This document shows positions 1-5,531 of a DNA stretch of 12,047 bases, one piece after another. The translations under genes and the position numbers were made by a program. The notes beneath the pieces were generated by a model. That model was not told the origin of the DNA and did no database searches. It was given only the letters and a program-made list of their open reading frames with translations. Within the stretch, counting starts at the first letter, position 1. The number at the start of each line of letters is the position of its first letter. The stretch comes from Gammaproteobacteria bacterium. Its GTDB lineage: Bacteria; Pseudomonadota; Gammaproteobacteria; Pseudomonadales; Azotimanducaceae. The DNA is taken from NCBI GenBank assembly GCA_026706425.1, contig JAPOYW010000051.1, positions 1 through 12,047 on the forward strand, read 5' to 3'.

Positions 1-414
1 GGCTGCGGGCCGCAACGCGCGAGCCTTGCATCGAACGGAAGTCCGAAATGGGTCCAGCAGTGATCGCCCCGAAGCCTGGGTGGTTCGGATTGACGATGAA
101 GTTGCTTTCGCCGTTACAACAGCACACTCGGAAACTTTCCGGAAACCGGACTTTCAAAGGCCAGCCACCGGTCCCCGATGGCACGCGTTGGGTGCGCGGA
201 CCCGTCCGCCAATCACGAGAATCCGACGTGGAAATCCTACGTTCTCGACGTAGCAGCCTGTACCGTGAGGTCAACGAAGCGCCCGGCCCGACGGCACCGT
301 CACCTACCGCCACGCCTTCGTCACCAGCCTCAGGTCCACGGCATCCCCCGCGACACCAGAAGGACTCGATGCCGACAGGACTCGAGGCCGACCTAGCCAA
401 GCGGGGACCCAAGC
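1..414. other. no supported gene; short tandem repeat near right end
   Basis: Open frames on the plus strand here translate into Arg/Pro-rich sequence with no family resemblance, no convincing ribosome binding site and mutual overlap, so I read them as chance frames in GC-rich DNA. The only structure I see is a 16-base tandem duplication at 361-392 and a short inverted repeat, CTACGT at 237-242 and ACGTAG at 248-253. The stretch lies downstream of the minus-strand gene that ends at 415. No T-tailed hairpin that would be a clear terminator for that gene is visible. Confidence 0.5.
361..392. repeat. 16-bp tandem direct repeat, two copies
   Basis: Bases 361-376 (AGGACTCGATGCCGAC) are followed immediately by 377-392 (AGGACTCGAGGCCGAC), which differ at one position. 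The repeat lies 23 bases past the stop codon of the minus-strand cysteine-rich protein gene. It could be a slippage duplication. No function can be inferred from two copies. Confidence 0.8.
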
Positions 415-1152
415 CTAGAGACTGTCGCATGGACACGACGCACCGATCGGAACCTCGCCTTGTGACTTGACGTCCTCGTTGTGGATCAGGTTCTCGAGGC
501 AGTCGAAGATCTTCACGTTCATCGTCATCGAGTAGAGCTGCTTCGGCCGGTTGTTCTTGCCCAGAGGCTTGCTAGGGTCCGCCGGGACCGTCCAGCACGC
601 GCAGGCCGTTACTGTCTGTTCCATGCGCGCCTGCTGGCCGATCGGTAGTCCATCGCACGGACCTGGAGGGGCACCCTCATAGGCGACTTCGGATACGTCG
701 CCCTTATGATCGTCTTCGCCGTCGAACGGATACATGTGCGCCAATCCGTCGGCGTCCCGGATCATCAGCACGTACCGGTCGCCGATCTGGAGAATAACCG
801 AACACGACGCGACGCACTTGGGCGTCTCGATCGCGACTGGCACGCGACGAGTGCCCGGTTCGACGACGATCTGACCAAACACTTCGAGGGTCGGTTCCTC
901 GTGGTCGCCGCGGCGGACTAGGACGAAAGATCGACCGAAGGATGCGATGGCTCCGCAGTCGGGATGCAGACCGCAGGCTTCCAGCAGGACCTCATCGACC
1001 TGGTCGGTCACGTCGACGGGTTCAATCTGGAAGGGATAGGCGGCGGCGCCGACCGGGAGTAGGAGGGCGGCACAGGCCGCAAGTGGTCGGGCGTGCCCCG
1101 TGCATGCAGCTGCCGCCAGGGCAGCTATAGGCAGGAAGATTTGTGCTTTCAT
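415..1152 (-). CDS. secreted cysteine-rich protein of unknown function
   Basis: I do not recognise this family. The ATG at 1152 is chosen because AAGGAG (1160-1165, minus strand) precedes it by 7 bases, and because it places a positively charged start (MKAQ) before a long hydrophobic stretch. An in-frame start at 1236 would add 28 residues that look non-coding. The product is 245 residues. Residues 1-38 look like an export signal, perhaps cleaved after VGAAA near residue 38. Cys17 in an AAAAC context is a weaker lipoprotein alternative. The mature part has ten cysteines (60, 66, 113, 117, 166, 184, 186, 218, 240, 242), several in close pairs (ACGLHPDCG, CVASC, CAC, CPC). That suggests disulfide bonds or metal binding outside the cytoplasm. 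The middle region (about 74-140) reads as beta-strand-like. The gene stands alone on its strand, and no neighbour hints at its job. Confidence 0.8.
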   Translation of the reverse strand: MKAQIFLPIAALAAAACTGHARPLAACAALLLPVGAAAYPFQIEPVDVTDQVDEVLLEACGLHPDCGAIASFGRSFVLVRRGDHEEPTLEVFGQIVVEPGTRRVPVAIETPKCVASCSVILQIGDRYVLMIRDADGLAHMYPFDGEDDHKGDVSEVAYEGAPPGPCDGLPIGQQARMEQTVTACACWTVPADPSKPLGKNNRPKQLYSMTMNVKIFDCLENLIHNEDVKSQGEVPIGASCPCDSL

Positions 1153-1159
1153 TGATGGT

Positions 1160-1165
1160 CTCCTT
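1160..1165 (-). promoter_or_regulatory. ribosome binding site AAGGAG setting the start at 1152
   Basis: The minus strand reads AAGGAG seven bases before the ATG at 1152-1150. This near-consensus Shine-Dalgarno decides the start in favour of 1152 over the upstream in-frame ATG at 1236. Confidence 0.8.
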
Positions 1166-1245
1166 GACAGACGAGTCGTGATTGCGGTGGCGGGATTGTC
1201 TCTCCGCTGACCCTGCACGGCGGTGGGGAAACACATGATATTTGG

Positions 1246-1268
1246 TCAGGTTTCGGGGCTGAACCTGA
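1246..1268. promoter_or_regulatory. 7-bp inverted repeat, possible operator
   Basis: TCAGGTT (1246-1252) and AACCTGA (1262-1268) are perfect inverted arms around a 9-base spacer. The element lies about 94-116 bases upstream of the start of the cysteine-rich protein and close to a possible -10 (TATCAT on the minus strand). That position suits a regulator binding site, but a 7-base arm pair can arise by chance. No binding family is inferred. Confidence 0.25.
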
Positions 1269-1398
1269 ACAGAATTCATGCACATTGGAGGGTTGCGGGA
1301 ACTCTGGTGCCAAGACTCACAGATAGCTAGGCTTCCATATCAGCGCATTTGATGCGGTCCATTGAACCCGAGAGCCGCCGACCGGGCCGGAAGGTGGG

Positions 1399-1678
1399 AC
1401 GGCGGTTCCGGGTTGCTCCGCACTTCCGTCTCGCAGGTGCCGTTTCCGCAGACCTGCGGGTTGAGAGTTCGCGCAACAGTCACATGCGTGAACTTTGCAT
1501 CCGGAGCGGCGGCCGACCGATTCGCGTCTTCTACGGGTTCGACCCGAGGCGGTCGGCGGGTCTGCCAGTGGCGGGCAACTAGACCGGCAACACAAGGCTC
1601 TATGAAAGGCACGTCCGAATTGCGGATTCGCTCTACGACGAACACTTGGACGAGTTGAGAGAGGACGGATTTGATAGG
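1399..1678 (+). pseudogene. decayed HigB/RelE-type (Gp49-like) toxin gene
   Basis: Joining two reading frames gives the C-terminal two thirds of a phage Gp49/HigB-like mRNA-interferase toxin. The frame of 1362 gives GLLRT...VPFPQTCG. A one-base shift at about 1458-1462 then moves to the frame of 1460, which gives VESSRNSHMREL, GRPIRVFYGFDPRRSA and then GN. After an in-frame TAG at 1580-1582, that frame continues with TGNTRLYERHVRIADSLYDE and HLDELREDG. The family pattern is FPY.SG...S.HSHMREL...GRP.RVLYAFDPRR.A.LL.GGDKTGN..WYE...P.AD.LYDEHL.EL. This stretch matches it block by block, with the stop replacing the Lys of GDKTG. The usual N-terminal EF..WW segment was not found upstream. One frameshift plus one nonsense codon makes an active product unlikely. 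The relic lies between the cysteine-rich protein gene and the 3' end of the efflux operon. Confidence 0.75.
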
Positions 1679-1756
1679 GTGAGTGGCCGCAACGACTTTG
1701 GCAGACTGACGCGGGAGTTCATACGTCGCCGACGTGCCTGGGCGCACGTTTCAAAT
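1679..1756 (+). pseudogene. possible antitoxin N-terminus, truncated
   Basis: Directly after the toxin relic, GTG at 1679 opens MSGRNDFGRLTREF followed by an Arg-rich stretch (RRRRA). Antitoxins paired with Gp49/HigB-type toxins often begin with a short segment of this kind before an HTH domain. Here the similarity disappears at the repeat element starting at 1749, and no HTH is visible. The frame stays open to 3052, but beyond this point it runs antisense to the efflux permease. The reading rests on position and a loose match only. Confidence 0.3.
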
Positions 1757-1811
1757 GGGAATCATATGCTCAAATTGGCCAAGTATATGATTCCCTTTCA
1801 AATGGGGAATC
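1749..1811. repeat. direct repeat flanking a hairpin, downstream of the efflux operon
   Basis: TTTCAAATGGGAATC (1749-1763) recurs as TTTCAAATGGGGAATC (1796-1811). Between and partly within them GGGAATCATAT (1757-1767) and ATATGATTCCC (1785-1795) are perfect 11-base inverted arms. The stretch is much richer in A and T than its surroundings. It begins 6 bases past the permease stop codon in the direction of that operon, so the hairpin could end or stabilise the operon transcript. No T run follows on the minus strand, so it is not a textbook intrinsic terminator. It also marks the point where the toxin/antitoxin relic stops, so it could instead be a scar of a small mobile or repeated element. 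Confidence 0.55.
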
Positions 1812-1816
1812 GGGCT

Positions 1817-3028
1817 CTAGTCGTGGCGCAGGGCCTCCACCGGGTCGAGTTGCGCCGCCCGCCGGGCCGGCCAGACGCCGAAGATAAGGCCGACGCCGAC
1901 GCTGACGCCAACGGCGAGGACGACGGCTTCGACGGACACGTAGGTGTTGAAGCCGGCGAGATTGGCCATGGCGGTCGCGATGCCGGCACCGAGGGCGATG
2001 CCGAGCATGCCGCCGAGGGCACCGATCGTCAGGGCTTCGGTAAGGAACTGGGTCAGGATGTTGAACCGGGTCGCGCCGAGCGCCTTCCGGACGCCGATTT
2101 CCCGGATGCGCTCGGTCACGGACACCAGCATGATGTTCATCACGCCGATGCCGCCGACCAGCAGGCTGACGCTGGCGACGCCGCCGAGCAGGTAGGCGAA
2201 GATCGCCATCGACTGCTGCTGGGCTTCCACGAACTGCTGGCGGTTCATGATCATGAAGTCGTTCTGGCCGCCGGGGCGGATCTTGTGTTCCCGCCGCAGG
2301 ACACGCTCGACATCGACCATGCCGGTCTCCAGCGGGATGCCGTCGGCGACCTTGGCGGACATTCGGTCGAGCCGGTCGTTTCCGATCACACGCTGTTCGG
2401 CGGTCGTGATGGGTATGAAGATGTCGTCGTCGGGATTCATCCACGGCGCGCCGACGCGCTCGAGGATGCCGACTACCTGGAACGGGACGCGGTTGATCAG
2501 GATCGTCCGGCCGAGCATGGTCTCGGGCTCCATGTCGAGGTTGACGGGGATCTCCTGGCCGAGCACGGCCATCCGGCGGTGCGCCAGCACGTCCCCCTCG
2601 CTGAACATCCTGCCGTGCTCCACCTCGATGCCTTGGACGTCGGGGTAGTTGGGCGTCGTGCCGTTGATGCGGTGGTTCAGGTTCTGGTTGCCGAACTTGA
2701 TCTGACCGTAGGACGAGATTTCCGGCACGAGTTCCGACAGGTAGTGGGAGTCCTGCCGCAGCGCTTCGTAGTCGTCGATGGTCATCGACACCCGGTTCGA
2801 GGACGCGACGCCGCGCCAGTAGGACTGCCCCGGTTGCACCGACAGCACCCGTGCGCCCCCGAGCTGCGAGATCTGATCGTCGACGGCGCGCTGGGCGCCT
2901 GTGATCAGCGCCACGATCGCGATGACCGCCGACACGCCGATGATGATGCCGAGCATCGTGAGCGTCGACCGCAGGAGGTTGTGGATGATCGACTCGAGGG
3001 CGACCCGTATGGTTTCGAAACCAGTCAC
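1817..3028 (-). CDS. MacB-like ABC transporter permease (FtsX/MacB_PCD)
   Basis: Inner-membrane subunit of a MacAB-type, mechanotransmission-class ABC exporter. The 403 residues follow the family order: TM helix 1 (about 21-43, after the conserved N-terminal NLLRSTLTMLGIIIGVSAVI), a periplasmic MacB core domain (about 50-270), then three TM helices (about 274-300, 324-355, 364-386). The hallmark VGGIGVMNIMLVSV-TERIREIGVRKALGA block spans 291-319 and the ending WPARRAAQLDPVEALR is typical. It has no ATPase domain. That is supplied by the first gene of the operon, unlike E. coli MacB where both are fused. The start is GTG at 3028, with AAGGA at 3040-3036 seven bases away. It is the last gene of the operon, about 145 bases behind the adaptor gene. 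The substrate cannot be told from sequence. Confidence 0.95.
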   Translation of the reverse strand: MTGFETIRVALESIIHNLLRSTLTMLGIIIGVSAVIAIVALITGAQRAVDDQISQLGGARVLSVQPGQSYWRGVASSNRVSMTIDDYEALRQDSHYLSELVPEISSYGQIKFGNQNLNHRINGTTPNYPDVQGIEVEHGRMFSEGDVLAHRRMAVLGQEIPVNLDMEPETMLGRTILINRVPFQVVGILERVGAPWMNPDDDIFIPITTAEQRVIGNDRLDRMSAKVADGIPLETGMVDVERVLRREHKIRPGGQNDFMIMNRQQFVEAQQQSMAIFAYLLGGVASVSLLVGGIGVMNIMLVSVTERIREIGVRKALGATRFNILTQFLTEALTIGALGGMLGIALGAGIATAMANLAGFNTYVSVEAVVLAVGVSVGVGLIFGVWPARRAAQLDPVEALRHD

Positions 3029-3035
3029 GCTAGAT

Positions 3036-3040
3036 TCCTT
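3036..3040 (-). promoter_or_regulatory. ribosome binding site AAGGA setting the GTG start of the permease
   Basis: The minus strand reads AAGGA seven bases before the GTG at 3028-3026. It supports the non-ATG start and independent translation of the permease despite the intercistronic gap. Confidence 0.75.
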
Positions 3041-3101
3041 GAGCGGCCTTGATGCTTACACTCAGGTTGCAAATGGGTAGGTCCATAATTCTGTTCCTTG
3101 A

Positions 3102-3123
3102 CGGCTCGTGTACCCACGAGCCG
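3102..3123. other. 9-bp GC-rich stem-loop between adaptor and permease genes
   Basis: CGGCTCGTG (3102-3110), the four-base loop TACC (3111-3114) and CACGAGCCG (3115-3123) form a perfect 9-base-pair hairpin. It sits about 50 bases past the adaptor stop and about 74 bases before the permease start. Neither strand shows the T run needed for intrinsic termination, so an mRNA-stabilising or processing element, or a partial attenuator that lowers permease output, is more likely. This role is inference. Confidence 0.6.
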
Positions 3124-3173
3124 CGCTCGGGTACTCGCGAGACGCGTTAGGTCATCCTCTCGCGCAAGTGGTC

Positions 3174-4739
3174 CTAGGAGCCGCTCACAAACGCGTTCCG
3201 GTTCCAGCGGCGCATCTGCTGCTGGAAGGCCTCCTGGGCCTGGATCAACGACGCGCTGGGCAGGATCAGCACCTCGTCCTCCTCCGCCAACCCCAGCATG
3301 ATCTCGGTGCGGTCGAGGTCCGTGACTCCCGTGCGGACCCGAACGGCAACGGGCTGCTCGTCTCGTAGTGCGTACACGATGAAGTCGCCGCCGAACTGCG
3401 AGTCGATGGACGCGCTCCGGGGACGTTCACCGCCGAAGGCGCCGCCCGGCGGGCCACCCCGAGGGCCGCCGCCGGCACCTGCCCGCGGACCACCCCGGCC
3501 GGGTCCGCCCCGTCGCGCAAACTGCTGCATCATCTTGCGCTGGAACGCCTGCTCTTCCTCGTTGAGTTCCTCGCCGTTGCGGCGCTTGGCCATGATGGAG
3601 CGGAGCATCTGCTGGTCTTCCTCGGACATGCCGCCCGGGCCGGACGCAGCGCCTCCTTCCGAGCTGCCGGGCTTGGGCGGAAGCGTGGACGCGGCGAGCA
3701 TCGCGTCGACCTGCTCCGTGCTCAACCCGACCACCCCGCCGGCGACGTGAACATCGGCCGGGGTCCGCAGGGCCGCGTTCGGGATGGTCAGGACGTCGGT
3801 GCGGTCCGCGACCACGAGTTCGACCTCGGCGTTCATGCCCGGCTTCAGCAGACCTTCCCGGTTGTCCAGGTCGATCAGCACGGGGAACATGGTGACGTTC
3901 TGTTGCGGACTGGCCTGGGGTTCCACCTTGAGGACCGCGCCCTCGAACGAGCGGGTCGGATAGGCGGCGACGTTGACCTGGGCGATGGTGCCGGGCTGCA
4001 CCTTGCCGATGTCGATCTCGTCCACCAGCATCCGCACCCGCACCCTGGAAAGATCGGCCATCTGCAGCAGCAACGTACCGCCGCCGACATCGCCCATGGG
4101 CGACGAGATGACCTGGCCTTGTTCGACCAGGCGCTCGATCACCGTGCCGGAGATCGGCGCCCGGACGTCGGTGTCCTCCAGCGCGATGGCGGCGTTCTCC
4201 ACCTGGATTTCGCCGCGCACGACCTGGGACTTGGCCGAGGCGTGCTGCAACAGGGATTGTTCGTAATCGGCCTTCGACAACGATTCCTGTTCGTAGAGCT
4301 TCTGGATGCGTTCCAGCTGAGACTCGGTGTTGGTCAGTTCGGCGCGGGAGACTTCGAGACTCGCCTTGGCCTGATCCAGCGAGTTCTTGAGGATGCGCTG
4401 GTCGATCCGCGCCAGCAGCGTACCCGTCTCGACGGTGTCGCCGGTGTCGACGTTGAGTTCGAGGATCTCGCCCGATGCCTTCGACTTCACCTCGACGGTG
4501 GTCACCGGCTCGATGCCGCCGGCTGCCTCCACCGCCACCCGGATGTCGCCGCGGACCACACCCACGGCCTCGAAGAAAGCCTCCTCCTCCACGGTTTCAT
4601 CGTCGCTTCCCTCGATCATGCTGACGATCTGGTCGCACCCGGCCGTGGCCAGGGCGATCGCGGCCAGGAGGGTCGAGATGCGATGGGGGCTGGAGCCGAA
4701 TCCGTCGGAGGCGGCGCGTTGGGTGGCGTTACTGGACAT
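3174..4739 (-). CDS. MacA-like periplasmic adaptor with Gly/Arg-rich insertion
   Basis: HlyD/RND-type membrane fusion protein that should link the ABC permease to a TolC-like outer-membrane channel. The ATG at 4739 overlaps the last codons of the ATPase gene by 11 bases, and GGAG lies about 8 bases upstream. An in-frame ATG at 4775 is buried in the ATPase gene. In the 521-residue product, residues about 20-35 look like a lipoprotein signal ending LATAGC, with Asp after Cys35. An acidic linker follows. The two lipoyl half-motifs (about 85-115 and 190-210) bracket a coiled-coil hairpin. Its tip has Arg144, Leu148 and Ser155 in R-x3-L-x6-S spacing, the TolC-docking RLS pattern of MacA/AcrA. The beta-barrel part runs to IPNAALR (about 319-325). 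Then about 120 extra residues (325-450) precede FIVYAL and a normal C-terminal membrane-proximal domain ending near LIQAQEA. They include two charged helices and an RGG-like tract (about 406-441). The usual MacA length is about 370-400. Confidence 0.93.
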   Translation of the reverse strand: MSSNATQRAASDGFGSSPHRISTLLAAIALATAGCDQIVSMIEGSDDETVEEEAFFEAVGVVRGDIRVAVEAAGGIEPVTTVEVKSKASGEILELNVDTGDTVETGTLLARIDQRILKNSLDQAKASLEVSRAELTNTESQLERIQKLYEQESLSKADYEQSLLQHASAKSQVVRGEIQVENAAIALEDTDVRAPISGTVIERLVEQGQVISSPMGDVGGGTLLLQMADLSRVRVRMLVDEIDIGKVQPGTIAQVNVAAYPTRSFEGAVLKVEPQASPQQNVTMFPVLIDLDNREGLLKPGMNAEVELVVADRTDVLTIPNAALRTPADVHVAGGVVGLSTEQVDAMLAASTLPPKPGSSEGGAASGPGGMSEEDQQMLRSIMAKRRNGEELNEEEQAFQRKMMQQFARRGGPGRGGPRAGAGGGPRGGPPGGAFGGERPRSASIDSQFGGDFIVYALRDEQPVAVRVRTGVTDLDRTEIMLGLAEEDEVLILPSASLIQAQEAFQQQMRRWNRNAFVSGS

Positions 4740-5454
4740 CGGTCCTACTCCGGCTATGGTCTTGAGTGACGACACCGTCGTGCAGTTGAACGTGACGGTG
4801 GGCGCGATTGGCGATGTGGGTCTCGTGGGTCACGAGGATGATGGTCTGGCCGGCGTCGTACAGGGCGTCGAACAGATCCATGATGTCCTCGCCGGTGCGG
4901 CTGTCGAGATTCCCCGTGGGTTCGTCCGCAAGCAGGATCTCCGGTTCGTTGACCAGCGCCCGGGCGACGGCGACCCGCTGGCGCTGGCCGCCGGACAACT
5001 CGCTGGGCTTGTGCTTCATGCGGTCCTTGAGTCCGACGCGCTCGAGCGTGTCGCGGGCCCGGGCGCGGCGCTGGCGGCGCCCGACGCCGCCGTACATCAT
5101 GGGAATCTCGACGTTCTGCAGGGCCGAGGCCCGTGGCAGCAAATTGAAGGTCTGGAAAACGAAGCCGATGCGGCGGTTGCGTACGCGGGCCAGCGACTTG
5201 TCGCCCAGCTTCGAGACGTTCTCGCCGGAAAGCCAGTACTCGCCGGTCGTGGGCCGGTCCAGGCAGCCGATGATGTTCATCAGGGTGGACTTGCCGGAAC
5301 CGGAAGGCCCCATGACCGCCACGTATTCGTTGGCGTGGATCGCGCAGTCCACGCCGTTCAACGCATGGATGGTGTCGGATCCCATGCGGTAGTTCTTGTG
5401 CAGGTCGCGCACCCGGATGACGGGCTCCGCCCCCGACCTTGCCGAAACGGCCAT
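4729..5454 (-). CDS. ABC transporter ATPase, MacB/LolD family
   Basis: Cytoplasmic nucleotide-binding subunit that powers the permease encoded at 1817-3028. All catalytic motifs are present in its 241 residues: Walker A GPSGSGKST (49-57), Q-loop Gln101 (VFQTFNLLP), signature LSGGQ (153-157), Walker B ILLADEPT with Glu178, the D-loop GNLDS, and the switch His210 (VTHE). The N-terminal VIRVRDLHKNYRMG is typical of the LolD/MacB group. The ATG at 5454 is the natural start for a stand-alone subunit, though its ribosome binding site is weak. The gene is first in the operon and its 3' end overlaps the adaptor start, which suggests translational coupling. LolCDE is less likely because a MacA-type adaptor follows and there is only one permease. 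Confidence 0.95.
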   Translation of the reverse strand: MAVSARSGAEPVIRVRDLHKNYRMGSDTIHALNGVDCAIHANEYVAVMGPSGSGKSTLMNIIGCLDRPTTGEYWLSGENVSKLGDKSLARVRNRRIGFVFQTFNLLPRASALQNVEIPMMYGGVGRRQRRARARDTLERVGLKDRMKHKPSELSGGQRQRVAVARALVNEPEILLADEPTGNLDSRTGEDIMDLFDALYDAGQTIILVTHETHIANRAHRHVQLHDGVVTQDHSRSRTDVQ

Positions 5455-5531
5455 CTGCTCGCCGTACTCTTGTCCGAGTCCCTTTCTTACGAACCAAACA
5501 TCATAGTCCGTCGGCGCGAAAAGGTGTTAGC
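5455..5531. promoter_or_regulatory. divergent promoter region, efflux operon and ligase-like gene
   Basis: The two genes start about 78 bases apart and point away from each other, so promoters for both should lie here or extend into the coding regions. On the minus strand TATGAT (5505-5500) is a five-of-six match to a -10 box for the efflux operon, about 45 bases before its start codon. I see no strong -35 at 16-18 bases from it. For the plus strand only AAAAGG (5519-5524), a ribosome binding site candidate, is recognisable. Confidence 0.3.

Larger units (their letters stand above)
1153..1398. other. upstream region of the cysteine-rich protein gene
   Basis: Apart from the ribosome binding site at 1160-1165 and the inverted repeat at 1246-1268, nothing here is clearly functional. 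On the minus strand TATCAT (1240-1235) is a possible -10 element, but no convincing -35 element sits at the right distance. I found no N-terminal coding sequence for the toxin relic that begins near 1399, so that relic may be truncated at its 5' end. Confidence 0.4.

Noticed and set aside
237..253. Inverted repeat CTACGT / ACGTAG
   Set aside because: Six-base arms with a five-base loop are expected by chance, and no gene start or end is placed to use it.
48..470. A 140-codon plus-strand frame at the left edge
   Set aside because: No ribosome binding site, no recognisable domain, and it overlaps the 3' end of the supported minus-strand gene.
1340..1747. A 135-codon minus-strand frame in the gap before the efflux operon
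   Set aside because: It is the complement of the toxin relic. The plus strand carries the conserved toxin blocks, so this frame is a shadow.
1646..3052. A 468-codon open frame on the plus strand
   Set aside because: Apart from its first codons, which belong to the TA relic, it is antisense to the well-supported MacB permease and is Asp/His/Arg-rich, as expected for the complement of GC-rich coding sequence.
3747..4769. A 340-codon open frame on the plus strand
   Set aside because: It is antisense to the adaptor gene and has biased composition (Asp, Leu, Gly, His) with no family resemblance.
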